Below are positions 26,377 to 34,930 of a stretch of 64,000 nucleotides of DNA, piece by piece. The DNA comes from Bacteroidales bacterium (GTDB taxonomy: Bacteria > Bacteroidota > Bacteroidia > Bacteroidales > Muribaculaceae): contig SFFL01000006.1 in NCBI GenBank assembly GCA_004557825.1, positions 33,987-97,986 of the forward strand. Direction: 5' to 3'. The position numbers and the translations under genes are program-made. Numbering within the stretch: position 1 is the stretch's first letter; every line of letters starts with the position of its first letter. The notes beneath the pieces are model-generated. The model made no database searches and was not told where the DNA came from. It saw nothing but the letters and a program-made list of their open reading frames with translations.

Positions 26377-27504
26377 ATGGCCAAATACCCCTTTCTCCAG
26401 CTCGCTACAGTCAACGCTCCGTTTATGGACGAAATCCAAAAACGGGTTGCTCGCGTCGTAGCTTCCGGCCGGTATGTCGGAGGCCCGGAAGTGGAAGAAT
26501 TAGAGGAGAATCTTAGCAGGCTCACCGACCGGGAGTATGCCGTAGGTGTGAGCAATGGGCTTGACGCTCTCCGTCTTATACTGCGGGCTTACGTAGAGAT
26601 GGGAGTAATGAAGCCCGGCGACGAAGTCATCGTGCCGGCTAACACTTACATTGCCTCCGTCCTTGCCATCTCCGACGCAGGCCTTACTCCGGGGCTTGCT
26701 GAGCCTGACTTTCTTACTGCCAATCTCGACCTCAACCGCCTGCAAGAATATCTCACACCGCGCACCCGCGGCATTATGCCGGTGCATCTCTATGGCCGAG
26801 TGTGCTGGTCGGCGGAGCTGGAGGATTTTGCCCGCCGCAACAATCTTAAAATCATCGAGGATAATGCACAGGCCATCGGAGCATCCATAGTGTGCGCCGA
26901 CGGCAAGCGGCGCCATACCGGAGGCCTCGGCGATGCCGCCGCATTCAGCTTCTATCCCACCAAAAACATCGGCGCAATGGGCGATGCCGGAGCCGTCACC
27001 ACCTCCGACCCGGAGTTGGCCGCCACCGTCAGGGCACTCGCCAACTACGGTTCCGACCGCCGTTATCACAACATCTACAAGGGGCTTAACTGCCGCCTTG
27101 ACCCTGTGCAGGCAGCGATTTTAAATGTAAAACTCCCCTACACCGACCGGGAGAATCAATACCGGCGCGACATAGCACAGATTTACCTCAGCACCATCCG
27201 CAACCCGAAAGTCGCACTACCCTTAGCACCGGACGATCCCAGCGAAATGGTGTGGCACCAGTTTGTGGTGAATGTTGATGACCGCGAATCCTTCCTGCGT
27301 TATCTCGACGCCAACTCTATCGGCTGGGACATCCATTACGCCACTCCCCCTCATCGACAACCCTGCTACGCCGGTGAATTTTCTGCACACCACTACCCCA
27401 TCACCACCGACCTGGCCGATACCTGCGTCAGCCTCCCCATCACCCGCTGCACCACCCCCTCCGACGCCGCCACCATCGCCCGCCTCATCAACGCCTGGAA
27501 ATAA
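26377..27504 (+). CDS. DegT/DnrJ/EryC1/StrS-family sugar aminotransferase
   Basis: PLP-dependent enzyme, 375 residues from the ATG at 26377 (MAKYPFLQLATVN). It aminates keto-sugars on a nucleotide carrier. Motifs: GRYVGGPEVEELEENL, GVSNGLDALRLILRAY, IVPANTYIASVLAI, PVHLYGR, IIEDNAQAIGA and the PLP Lys in SFYPTKNIGAMGDAGAV. Closest in style to FdtB/QdtB-type enzymes acting on dTDP-3-keto-6-deoxyhexoses, which normally sit beside a WxcM/FdtA-type isomerase; none is visible here, so the exact product is open. Last gene of the glmS run. Confidence 0.9.
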   Translation: MAKYPFLQLATVNAPFMDEIQKRVARVVASGRYVGGPEVEELEENLSRLTDREYAVGVSNGLDALRLILRAYVEMGVMKPGDEVIVPANTYIASVLAISDAGLTPGLAEPDFLTANLDLNRLQEYLTPRTRGIMPVHLYGRVCWSAELEDFARRNNLKIIEDNAQAIGASIVCADGKRRHTGGLGDAAAFSFYPTKNIGAMGDAGAVTTSDPELAATVRALANYGSDRRYHNIYKGLNCRLDPVQAAILNVKLPYTDRENQYRRDIAQIYLSTIRNPKVALPLAPDDPSEMVWHQFVVNVDDRESFLRYLDANSIGWDIHYATPPHRQPCYAGEFSAHHYPITTDLADTCVSLPITRCTTPSDAATIARLINAWK

Positions 27505-28211
27505 CATTGCCCCCAAAGAATGAGACAGTCAGCAGCGACAACCTCCGAAGTCTTACAGACACGGAGCTGCGTTAGATGAAAGGCACGGGTTGTTTTGCGA
27601 TGGAAAAACAGGCAAGGTTCATAAGTTCCCCAAAACGGAATATGACAGCGTTCTGACCCCGTTCCCTCTCGGAGTTGCCGATAACTGCAAGGCTCACCCA
27701 ACCTCCCGTCGCCCGTCCAAGACGATGCAGAACGACAACAAGGTGGAACGAATTTTGGTGCCAGTGAGAGCATAGGCAAACTTGTTTGACTATGCCGAAC
27801 GCAGCCCAAAATGCAGGTACTGAAAGCGTGGCATACCCCGAAGCAGCCAGGCACAGAGCTGCAGCAGATGCCTTCCCCAAATATGACTACAATGTGCGAG
27901 TTCCGCTCCACACCCCGACAGCCCCTCGGCAGGGCTGTACGGCAAACCGCTTCGCGCCCTACAAATAAGCAAGCGAGCCTCGGATTGCCTGACGGCCTAC
28001 TACGTGGTCACGTCAGGTTGTGCCGAAGCTCGCTGTATTCTGAGTTAGGGATTGATGCCTTTTGGTCGAGACCGAGACTCGATTAACGACAGCCCGGCTG
28101 CGATACCGCAACTTCCATATATACTTTAAAGATTTGCTATTTTAATAGCAACGTAGTTTTCACCATTGAAGTCACCTATAGTGAGAGACTGTGGATAATT
28201 TGAGCACACCA
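27505..28211. other. Gene-free stretch unlike its neighbours
   Basis: About 700 bases with no frame that has family-like or codon-like character; short overlapping frames on both strands look incidental. It holds two clean hairpins: one at 27770-27795 (arms GCATAGGCAAAC and GTTTGACTATGC, one mismatch) and one at 28134-28151 (TTGCTATT / AATAGCAA). Signatures for RNase P RNA, tmRNA, SRP RNA, rRNA and group II intron domain V were looked for and not found. A scar of a lost mobile element, or an unrecognised structured RNA, are both possible. Confidence 0.45.
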
Positions 28212-28349
28212 ATGTTAAATAAAGTAAAACAGTTCCCCACTATGGGGGACGAGCTGGATCGGAAATATGGAAAGCCGGGCACTCCTGAGCGGCCCCAGTT
28301 TGACGAAAAAGCACGTGCCTGGTGCAAATGTATGAATGCTATGCAGTAG
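28212..28349 (+). pseudogene. Truncated HigA/XRE-like antitoxin remnant
   Basis: A short frame of 45 residues opens MLNKVKQFPTMGDELDRKYG and continues KPGTPERPQFDEKARAW before a stop. The phrase MGDELDRKYGKPGTPER followed by a Phe-Asp-Glu helix matches, from memory, the start of XRE-type antitoxins paired with HigB/RelE toxins, which normally continue into a helix-turn-helix. That domain and any toxin gene are absent. A palindrome 60 bases upstream (28134-28151) could be a leftover operator. Probably a decayed toxin-antitoxin locus; a genuine small protein is the alternative. Confidence 0.42.
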
Positions 28350-28387
28350 GCGAAAGGGGGGAAGAGTTAGCGGAGGCTGAGGTGATG

Positions 28388-29005
28388 TTAGCGGATGCCG
28401 AGCAATTTATGGGTTTGGAGTGATAGGCGCCAGCGGGGATTGTCGAGCACAAATTGGATGGCTGCCCGGAGATTTGCACGGGTGGATGACGCCTCGCCGG
28501 TGTCGCACGGCTGTATGTAGCAGCAATCGGCGTGTGCGGGGATCAGCGAATCGTAGATGCTCATATCCTGCCCACGATACACCACTTTCAGTTCGTCGAA
28601 GCGCTCGATACGCACCTGCGCATTGGGGCAAAATTCAAATTTTGGCGAGAGGGTAATCCAGTCTATGGCCGATGCCAGCGCCTCGCCAAGGGGTCGGGTG
28701 CCGTTGGTCTCCATACACACTTTCCGCCCCGCCTGATGCAGCTTTTCAACCAGCGACAATGTAAGCTGCAGCGAAGGTTCGCCTCCGGTAATCACCACAT
28801 TTGTAGCAGGATAAGCCAGCACTCGGTCAACGATTTCATCCTCGGCCAGCTGCTGCGCCGACTGATGCTGCGTGTCGCAGAAGTCGCATTGCAGATTGCA
28901 TCCGGCAAAGCGCACAAAGACCGACGGTGTGCCAGTATTGCGCCCCTCGCCCTGCAGCGAGTAAAAGATTTCGTCAACTACCATAAGATTAGCCTCCCTT
29001 TTCAA
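28388..29005 (-). CDS. queE: 7-carboxy-7-deazaguanine synthase
   Basis: Radical SAM enzyme that contracts carboxy-tetrahydropterin to CDG in the queuosine/7-deazaguanine pathway. 205 residues. The iron-sulfur motif is CNLQCDFC (C-x3-C-x2-C), following IFYSLQGEGRNTGTPSVFVRFAG, which is diagnostic for QueE; VITGGEPSLQ is the SAM-binding GGE motif. The C-terminal SLQTHKLLGIR is typical. A start seven codons later (MVVDEIF) is possible. It lies 38 bp after queD on the same strand, so the two consecutive pathway steps are co-transcribed. Confidence 0.95.
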   Translation of the reverse strand: MKREANLMVVDEIFYSLQGEGRNTGTPSVFVRFAGCNLQCDFCDTQHQSAQQLAEDEIVDRVLAYPATNVVITGGEPSLQLTLSLVEKLHQAGRKVCMETNGTRPLGEALASAIDWITLSPKFEFCPNAQVRIERFDELKVVYRGQDMSIYDSLIPAHADCCYIQPCDTGEASSTRANLRAAIQFVLDNPRWRLSLQTHKLLGIR

Positions 29006-29043
29006 ATTCAGTCAGTGCCTGCAGTTCTGCAATCCAATTAAAA

Positions 29044-29379
29044 TCAGTCATCCACTTCGTAGGTGGCCACATTGCCCTCACTCTCCTGCACCTCCGCTTT
29101 GAAACATTCCGGAATCCGGTCGACAATCCAGCGGGCTATATTTTCGGCCGTAGGATTGAAGGGAAGCAGTTCGTTGAGATAGCCGTGATCGAGATAGCCG
29201 TGAATATCCTCCTTTATTTTGGTGAAATCCACCACCATACCCTGCGGATTCAACTCCTTTGCGCGACAATAAACCGTAACCACCCAATTGTGGCCGTGCA
29301 CTCTGCCGCACTTGCTTTCATACGGGAGGTCCAGCTTGTGGGCGCCGGCAATCTCCATTCGCTTCGATACGGTGTACAT
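29044..29379 (-). CDS. queD: 6-carboxy-5,6,7,8-tetrahydropterin synthase
   Basis: Second step of queuosine precursor synthesis, acting just before QueE. 111 residues, compact T-fold enzyme. Zinc ligands are the His in EIAGAHKLDL and the two in GRVHGHNWVVTV; the catalytic Cys lies in ESKCGRVHGHN. VVDFTKIK and DHGYLNELL are the family's strand-helix signatures, and the Glu of VQESEGNVATYE anchors the pterin. Its ATG directly follows the prfC stop with no gap, suggesting one transcript from prfC through queE. Confidence 0.95.
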   Translation of the reverse strand: MYTVSKRMEIAGAHKLDLPYESKCGRVHGHNWVVTVYCRAKELNPQGMVVDFTKIKEDIHGYLDHGYLNELLPFNPTAENIARWIVDRIPECFKAEVQESEGNVATYEVDD

Positions 29380-30957
29380 TTAAAACTCGCTGGAGAAATA
29401 GAAATTAATGGCAGGAAAATCATTGCGGGCCATCTGCAGCACGTAGTTGGAATCGGCCAGGAAAACATCGCGTCCCTGACGGTCAATTGCCATAAACTGA
29501 TGCTTGCGCTTCTTGAAAGCGGCCAAAGCCTCGGGGTCGTCGCTGTCGATCCAGCAAGCTTTATAGAGGCTTATCGGCTCCCAGCGGCATTGTGCGCCAT
29601 ATTCGTGCAGCAGGCGATACTGAATAACCTCAAACTGCAGCTGGCCCACCGTACCGATAATCTTGCGGCCGTTGAACTGGTTGACAAAGAGCTGTGCCAC
29701 ACCCTCATCCATAAGTTGCTGGATACCTTTTTCAAGCTGCTTCGATTTCATAGGGTCGGTGTTCTCGATGTACTTGAACATCTCGGGGGAGAAACTGGGC
29801 AGCCCCTTGAAATGCAGCTCCTCGCCGGTAGTGAGCGTGTCGCCGATTTTGAAGTTGCCGGTATCGGGAATACCCACGATATCGCCGGGATATGCCTCAT
29901 CGACTACGCTCTTCTTCTGCGCCATAAACGCTGTAGGCGCCGCGAAGCGCATCATCTTTCCCGAGCGCACATGCTTGTAGTTGGCATTGCGCTCAAACTT
30001 GCCGGAGCAGACCTTGCAGAACGCGATACACGACCGGTGGTTGGGGTCCATATTGGCGTGAATCTTGAAGATGAAACCGGTGAAATTCTCCTCATGAGGA
30101 TTTATCATACGTTCCTCGGCCACCGTAGGCTTGGGCGACGGCGCGATTTTCACGAAGCAGTCGAGCAGCTCCTTCACACCGAAAGTGTTGAGAGCGGAAC
30201 CGAAGAATACCGGCGCCACCTTCCCTTCGAGATATGCCTGACGGTCGAATTCGGGATAAACACCCTCGATCAGGTCGAGGTCTTCGCGCAGTTTGGCGGC
30301 ATCGGCAGCGCCGACAGCCTCATCCACTGCGGGGTCGTTGACATCGGTGATTTCCACGCGCTCCGTCACCTTCTGCTTATCGGGCTTGAACAGATCGAGA
30401 GCGCCTTCATAAATATTGTAAACGCCCTTGAATTTGGCACCTATATTAATAGGCCAGGAAAGCGGACGCACCGAAATCTTCAGCTCATTCTCCAGTTCGT
30501 CGAGAATGTCGAAGGGATCGCGGCCTTCGCGGTCGAGCTTGTTCACGAAGATAATCACGGGAGTGTTGCGCATACGGCACACCTCCATAAGCTTGCGGGT
30601 CTGCTGCTCCACACCTTTGGCCACATCCACCACGATAATTACGGAATCCACCGCCGTGAGCGTGCGGTAGGTATCCTCCGCGAAGTCCTGGTGACCGGGA
30701 GTGTCAAGGATGTTGATTTTGTAATCGCCGTAATTGAAACCCATCACCGAGGTAGCCACGGAGATGCCGCGCTGCTTCTCGATTTCCATCCAGTCGGATG
30801 TGGCGGTTTTCTTGATTTTATTAGACTTCACCGCACCGGCCACGTGAATAGCGCCGCCGAAAAGGAGAAGTTTTTCTGTAAGTGTGGTTTTGCCGGCGTC
30901 GGGGTGCGAGATAATGGCGAAAGTGCGCCGGCGCTGTATTTCTTCGTTCAAGCCCAT
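29380..30957 (-). CDS. prfC: Peptide chain release factor 3
   Basis: Class II release-factor GTPase that removes RF1/RF2 from the ribosome after termination. 525 residues, the usual size. GTP-binding motifs: P-loop SHPDAGKTTLTEKLL, switch region with RGISVATSVM, G3 DTPGHQDFAEDT, and G4 NKLDREG. The RF3-specific segment includes PINIGAKFKGVYN, and the C-terminal domain GQLQFEVIQYRLLHEYG. It sits between rfbD and queD on the minus strand; the DUF4924-rfbD-prfC order is familiar in Bacteroidales. Confidence 0.97.
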   Translation of the reverse strand: MGLNEEIQRRRTFAIISHPDAGKTTLTEKLLLFGGAIHVAGAVKSNKIKKTATSDWMEIEKQRGISVATSVMGFNYGDYKINILDTPGHQDFAEDTYRTLTAVDSVIIVVDVAKGVEQQTRKLMEVCRMRNTPVIIFVNKLDREGRDPFDILDELENELKISVRPLSWPINIGAKFKGVYNIYEGALDLFKPDKQKVTERVEITDVNDPAVDEAVGAADAAKLREDLDLIEGVYPEFDRQAYLEGKVAPVFFGSALNTFGVKELLDCFVKIAPSPKPTVAEERMINPHEENFTGFIFKIHANMDPNHRSCIAFCKVCSGKFERNANYKHVRSGKMMRFAAPTAFMAQKKSVVDEAYPGDIVGIPDTGNFKIGDTLTTGEELHFKGLPSFSPEMFKYIENTDPMKSKQLEKGIQQLMDEGVAQLFVNQFNGRKIIGTVGQLQFEVIQYRLLHEYGAQCRWEPISLYKACWIDSDDPEALAAFKKRKHQFMAIDRQGRDVFLADSNYVLQMARNDFPAINFYFSSEF

Positions 30958-31020
30958 TAAGGCAGATATTGTAGTTTAGATTATCAGAGATTCAAAGGAT
31001 GAAATAAAAGGCGTCCATCA

Positions 31021-31058
31021 CCGAGCGACAGAAGCGTCACCGGGCGACAGAAGCATCA
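31021..31058. repeat. 19-bp tandem duplication at the rfbD 3' end
   Basis: Two units of CCGRGCGACAGAAGCRTCA (31021-31039, 31040-31058). The second includes the rfbD stop codon. Confidence 0.6.
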
Positions 31059-31913
31059 CTGCGCGAGGATGCGCTTCATACAATCCTCGAGGCTTTCCTC
31101 CCAGTGGGGAATCTCCACGCCGTAGGTAGCCTTGATGCGTGAGCGGTCGAGGATGCTGTAGGCCGGACGCGACGCCGGAGTGGGGAAATCCTCCGTGGGG
31201 ATGGGCACAAGCTTCACCTTCTTGCCGGCGATGCGGAAGATGGCGTGAGCGAAATCATACCACGAAGCAGCGCCCTCGTCGGTGAAGTGATAGATACCGG
31301 CCACCCACTGGTGCGACTGAAGCACCTTCAGGATGGCGCAGGCCAAGTCGCGGGCATAGGTGGGAGTGCCAATCTGGTCGCTCACCACGCGCACCTCCTT
31401 CTGGCTGTCGGCCAGACGGAGCATCGTCTTCACGAAATTGTTGCCGTGCGAGGAGTAGAGCCACGCCGTGCGGATGATGATGCTCTCGGGAGCAAGAGCA
31501 AGCAACGCTGTCTCACCCTTGCGCTTGGTTGTGCCGTACTGCGAAATCGGGTTCACCTTGTCGCTCTCGCGATAGGGGCGGTGGTTGGTGCCGTCGAAAA
31601 CGTAGTCGGTGGAAATGTGGATTATCTTGGCACCGGAAGCATCGGCTGCGAGCGCCAGATTCTTCACGGCATCGGTGTTGATCAGCGCACATTCGCGTTT
31701 CTGGTCCTCGGCCTTGTCAACGGCTGTGTAAGCCGCACAGTTCACGATGTGGGTAATATCATTGTTCACCACAAAGGTCTCCACAGCCTTGGCGTCGGTA
31801 AGGTCAAGCTCCTCGCGGTCGGTGTAGATGGTCTGACCGGGGATTTTTTCTTCCAGGAGCTCACGAAGCTCATTGCCCAGCTGACCGTTGGCTCCGGTTA
31901 TCAGTATTTTCAT
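31056..31913 (-). CDS. rfbD: dTDP-4-dehydrorhamnose reductase
   Basis: NADPH-dependent last step of dTDP-L-rhamnose synthesis. 285 residues from the start at 31913 (MKILITGANGQLGNELREL); ten further in-frame codons upstream look non-coding. Rossmann GANGQLGNEL, NCAAYTAVDKAE, STDYVFDGTNHRPYRE, the catalytic Tyr-x3-Lys in YGTTKRKGE and IIRTAWLYSSHGNNFV are all standard. The epimerase rfbC, which acts just before this enzyme, is not in the window, and rfbA/rfbB are 5 kb away in the opposite orientation. It has its own promoter after DUF4924. Confidence 0.95.
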   Translation of the reverse strand: MKILITGANGQLGNELRELLEEKIPGQTIYTDREELDLTDAKAVETFVVNNDITHIVNCAAYTAVDKAEDQKRECALINTDAVKNLALAADASGAKIIHISTDYVFDGTNHRPYRESDKVNPISQYGTTKRKGETALLALAPESIIIRTAWLYSSHGNNFVKTMLRLADSQKEVRVVSDQIGTPTYARDLACAILKVLQSHQWVAGIYHFTDEGAASWYDFAHAIFRIAGKKVKLVPIPTEDFPTPASRPAYSILDRSRIKATYGVEIPHWEESLEDCMKRILAQ

Positions 31914-31969
31914 TGTTTCAATATTTATGGAATCCGCGACCACAGGAGGCCGCGGCGTGTTTCACGCTG

Positions 31970-32000
31970 CAAAGTTACTCAATTTTCCGCACTTATGCAA
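31970..32000 (-). promoter_or_regulatory. Promoter of rfbD
   Basis: Minus-strand TAACTTTG (31970-31977) with TTG (31998-32000) 20 bases upstream, inside the gap after DUF4924. Confidence 0.68.
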
Positions 32001-32075
32001 CCGGCTTCTCCGGGCAGGAAGCCCCTCCCGCAAAATATGCCGATTCCGCGACGGGTGTAAGGAAACAAGCCGGAT

Positions 32076-32654
32076 TCAAGGCTTCGCCGGGGCGGCGTCT
32101 TTGTCGTCGTCGTGCTTGAAGAGCTTATCCTCCTCATCCAGATGGAAATCCTTGGCCAGCAGCGCAATAAACCGCGAAATCTGCTTCATGGCATTCTCGG
32201 TGTCCGGGCCGATTTCCTGCTTGCGCAGGCGCATCATCAGCATTCCGTAAAGGGCGGTGAAGCAGGTTTCTATTTCACCCACCTTTGCGTCGCCGGCCTT
32301 AGAGCGAAGCTCCACGATATATGGAAGCGTGCGGTAGAATTCGGCAGTATATTCAGGAAATTCCGGGTCGGCAAGGAGCGCCTGATGAAGCTGCACAAGC
32401 TGGTTGAGCATATTCACATTCATCTGCAGATGGCCGCTTTGAGTCACACCCTCGCGGCGCATCATATCTATCAGCGACTCATACCACTCGGTCATCTCGC
32501 GTTTCTGCTCATCGGTAAGCCCCGAAGGGTCAATCACATTCTGGCGAATCCGGTCAATATCAAGGCCATAGGCTCTGATAAGGTCCTCAATCTGCCACAT
32601 ATACAATAAATATTCGGCAATATTCTCTTTGCGTTTTTTTGATGCTATGTACAT
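32076..32654 (-). CDS. DUF4924 family protein
   Basis: 192 residues, soluble, mostly helical, function unknown; the family is confined to Bacteroidetes. The opening MYIASKKRKENIAEYLLYMW followed by QIEDLIRAYG, and the later GHLQMNVNMLNQLVQLH and EIETCFTALYGMLMMRLRKQ, are characteristic. The acidic end (LDEEDKLFKHDDDKDAA) is probably disordered. It precedes rfbD and prfC on the same strand, a conserved neighbourhood, but no functional tie is known. Confidence 0.88.
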   Translation of the reverse strand: MYIASKKRKENIAEYLLYMWQIEDLIRAYGLDIDRIRQNVIDPSGLTDEQKREMTEWYESLIDMMRREGVTQSGHLQMNVNMLNQLVQLHQALLADPEFPEYTAEFYRTLPYIVELRSKAGDAKVGEIETCFTALYGMLMMRLRKQEIGPDTENAMKQISRFIALLAKDFHLDEEDKLFKHDDDKDAAPAKP

Positions 32655-32674
32655 TTTATGCTATTTTGATAATG

Positions 32675-32682
32675 CAAAGTTA
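32675..32682 (-). promoter_or_regulatory. -7 box of the DUF4924 gene
   Basis: Minus-strand TAACTTTG about 20 bases before the ATG at 32654; divergent from the epimerase promoter. Confidence 0.65.
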
Positions 32683-32758
32683 CGCATACCTGCGCATTTT
32701 CTTCTCTATTATAACAAAGATTTTTCCGAAAAAAGGGGGGATATTGTCAATTAATTGC

Positions 32759-32766
32759 TAAATTTG
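32759..32766 (+). promoter_or_regulatory. -7 box of the methylmalonyl-CoA epimerase gene
   Basis: TAAATTTG, leaving a leader of about 105 bases before the ATG at 32875. No -33 TTTG at the usual distance. Confidence 0.55.
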
Positions 32767-32874
32767 TGCCTTGAAAAGAAGTGGGTAGCCACACAGGCGC
32801 CCCCGGCTTTCCGGCGCAGAGGCGCCTCATCTTATCTAAAAATATTTTTAAACCAACCTTATAATCACTTCATT

Positions 32875-33297
32875 ATGGACATCAGCCATATCGAACACAT
32901 CGGCATAGCCGTGCCCTCGCTTGAGGAGGCTATCCCTTTTTATGAGAAAATCCTCGGCCTTAAATGCTTCGCCATTGAAGAAGTGGCCGACCAGAAGGTA
33001 AAAACAGCCTTCTTCAAAGTAGGTCAGACCAAAATCGAGCTGCTCGAAGGCACCGCTCCCGAAAGCGCTATCTCGAAATTCATCGCCAACAACGGCGGCC
33101 GCGGCGGCATCCAGCACGTGGCTTTCGCTGTAGAAGATGGCGTGGCCAACGCTCTGGCAGAAGCCGAAGAAAAGGGCTGCCGCCTCATCGACAAGGCTCC
33201 CCGCAAGGGCGCCGAAGGCCTCAACATCGCATTCCTCCACCCCAAGTCGACCGTAGGCACTCTCGTGGAACTTTGCGAAGACCCCAAAAAGAAATAA
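32875..33297 (+). CDS. mce: Methylmalonyl-CoA epimerase
   Basis: Interconverts the R and S forms of methylmalonyl-CoA, linking mutase product to decarboxylase in the succinate-propionate pathway. 140 residues, vicinal-oxygen-chelate fold. Metal ligands: His8 in HIEHIGIAVPS, the His in GGIQHVAFAVED and the Glu in VGTLVELCED. The start at 32875 (MDISHIEHIG) is chosen because the upstream open part has no family sequence and follows the promoter. The decarboxylase subunits come next, separated by a hairpin. Confidence 0.95.
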   Translation: MDISHIEHIGIAVPSLEEAIPFYEKILGLKCFAIEEVADQKVKTAFFKVGQTKIELLEGTAPESAISKFIANNGGRGGIQHVAFAVEDGVANALAEAEEKGCRLIDKAPRKGAEGLNIAFLHPKSTVGTLVELCEDPKKK

Positions 33298-33307
33298 TTA
33301 CCCACAT

Positions 33308-33340
33308 CTCCTGCTGCCGGCACGGCAGCGGGAGTCTTTT
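33308..33340 (+). terminator. Terminator-like hairpin between mce and mmdA
   Basis: A 12-bp stem (33308-33319 with 33323-33334, one G-T pair) and loop GCA, followed by TCTTTTATG. It could limit read-through so that epimerase and decarboxylase are made in different amounts; no new promoter is seen before mmdA. Confidence 0.65.
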
Positions 33341-33363
33341 ATGTTTACTATCACCATATTACA

Positions 33364-34917
33364 ATGAGCACACAGCTTGAAAAGATACAGGAACTGATTG
33401 CCAAACGCGAGCAGGCTCGCCTCGGCGGCGGTCAGAAAGCCATCGACAAACAGCACGAGCGCGGAAAATACACCGCGCGTGAACGCATCGCACAGCTCCT
33501 CGACGAAGGTTCGTTTGAGGAACTCGATATGTTTGTAACTCACCGTTGCCACAACTTCGGCCAGGAGAAGAAATCCTTCCTTGGCGACGGCGTGGTCACC
33601 GGCTACGGCACAGTAGAAGGCCGTCTGGTGTATGTATTCGCACAGGACTTCACCGTGTTCGGCGGCTCGCTCTCCGAAACTATGGCCCTGAAGATCTGCA
33701 AAATTATGGACCTGGCTATGGAAATGGGCGCTCCCGTCATAGGCCTTAACGACTCGGGCGGCGCACGTATCCAGGAAGGCATCAACGCACTTGCCGGCTA
33801 CGCCGAAATCTTCCAGCGCAACATTCTCGCCTCGGGCGTGATTCCCCAGATTTCCGCTATCCTCGGCCCCTGCGCCGGCGGTGCCGTTTACTCCCCCGCG
33901 CTCACCGACTTCACCATTATGGCCAAGGGCATCAGCTATATGTTCCTCACAGGCCCAAAGGTAGTGAAGACCGTCACCGGCGAAGATGTAACCCAGGAAG
34001 ACCTCGGCGGCGCTTCGATTCACGCTTCCAAGAGCGGCGTGGCTCACTTCGCTGCCGAAGATGGCGAAGAAGCCATCAAGATTGTGCGCAAGCTTCTGAG
34101 CTATATCCCCAGCAACAACCTTGAGGATGCTCCCGCCACCGAGTGCACCGACCCCATAGACCGCACCGAAGACCTCCTCAACGAAATCGTGCCAGAAAGC
34201 CCCAACCGTCCTTACGATATGTATCAGGTGATTGGCGCAATCGTCGACAACGGCGAATTCCTCGAAGTGCAGCGCGACTACGCCCGCAACATCATCATCG
34301 GTTTCGCCCGCTTCAACGGCCGCTCGGTTGGTATCGTAGCCAACCAGCCCAAGGTGCTCGCCGGTGTGCTCGACAGCAACGCATCACGCAAGGGTGCCCG
34401 CTTCGTTCGATTCTGCGACGCCTTCAACATTCCTCTGGTCACCCTCGTGGATGTTCCCGGATTCCTCCCCGGCACCGGTCAGGAATACAACGGTGTGATC
34501 CTCCACGGCGCCAAACTGCTCTACGCCTACGGCGAGGCCACTGTGCCCAAAGTCACCGTAACACTGCGCAAGAGCTACGGCGGCAGCCACATCGTGATGA
34601 GCTGCAAGCAGCTCCGCGGCGATATGAACTACGCATGGCCCTCGGCTGAAATCGCCGTTATGGGTGGTGCAGGTGCCGTTGAGGTGCTCTACGCCAAGGA
34701 AGCCAAGACTGCCGAAGACCCCAAGGCGCTCCTGGCCGAAAAGGAGAAGGAGTACAACGACCTCTTCTGCAACCCCTACAACGCAGCCAAGTATGGCTAC
34801 ATCGACGATGTGATCGAGCCGCGCAACACCCGTTTCCGCGTAATCCGCGCCCTGCAGCAGCTCGCCACAAAGCGTGTGACCAATCCCGCCAAGAAACACG
34901 GCAATATACCTCTGTAA
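33364..34917 (+). CDS. mmdA: Methylmalonyl-CoA decarboxylase carboxyltransferase subunit
   Basis: Cytosolic alpha subunit that moves CO2 from methylmalonyl-CoA to the biotin carrier. 517 residues, normal for this crotonase-fold family (also called PccB/acyl-CoA carboxylase beta). N-terminal and C-terminal carboxyltransferase halves are both present: YTARERIAQLLDEGSFEELD, IGLNDSGGARIQEG, ISAILGPCAGGAVYSPALTD; then VDVPGFLPGTGQEYNGVI and KSYGGSHIVMSCK. The following OadG-like, biotin and membrane subunits show it belongs to the sodium-pumping decarboxylase rather than propionyl-CoA carboxylase (no biotin carboxylase gene nearby). Confidence 0.93.
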   Translation: MSTQLEKIQELIAKREQARLGGGQKAIDKQHERGKYTARERIAQLLDEGSFEELDMFVTHRCHNFGQEKKSFLGDGVVTGYGTVEGRLVYVFAQDFTVFGGSLSETMALKICKIMDLAMEMGAPVIGLNDSGGARIQEGINALAGYAEIFQRNILASGVIPQISAILGPCAGGAVYSPALTDFTIMAKGISYMFLTGPKVVKTVTGEDVTQEDLGGASIHASKSGVAHFAAEDGEEAIKIVRKLLSYIPSNNLEDAPATECTDPIDRTEDLLNEIVPESPNRPYDMYQVIGAIVDNGEFLEVQRDYARNIIIGFARFNGRSVGIVANQPKVLAGVLDSNASRKGARFVRFCDAFNIPLVTLVDVPGFLPGTGQEYNGVILHGAKLLYAYGEATVPKVTVTLRKSYGGSHIVMSCKQLRGDMNYAWPSAEIAVMGGAGAVEVLYAKEAKTAEDPKALLAEKEKEYNDLFCNPYNAAKYGYIDDVIEPRNTRFRVIRALQQLATKRVTNPAKKHGNIPL

Positions 34918-34930
34918 CAGCATCTCCGCA

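Noticed and set aside
27393..27972. Several frames of 60-172 codons on both strands in the orphan stretch
   Set aside because: They overlap each other, are Cys/Arg/Ser-rich, and show no recognisable motif; reported as non-coding instead.
27505..28200. RNase P RNA, tmRNA, SRP RNA or group II intron
   Set aside because: Looked for GAGGAAAGTCC, the tmRNA ends, the SRP tetraloop region and domain V; none found. A weak domain V-like phrase near 27565 does not pair.
29185..30960. 591-codon frame on plus opposite prfC and queD
   Set aside because: Spans two convincing genes on the other strand; composition is that of an antisense shadow.
33364..34917. Propionyl-CoA carboxylase instead of decarboxylase
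   Set aside because: No biotin carboxylase gene nearby, while the sodium-pumping beta subunit and OadG-type anchor are in the same operon.
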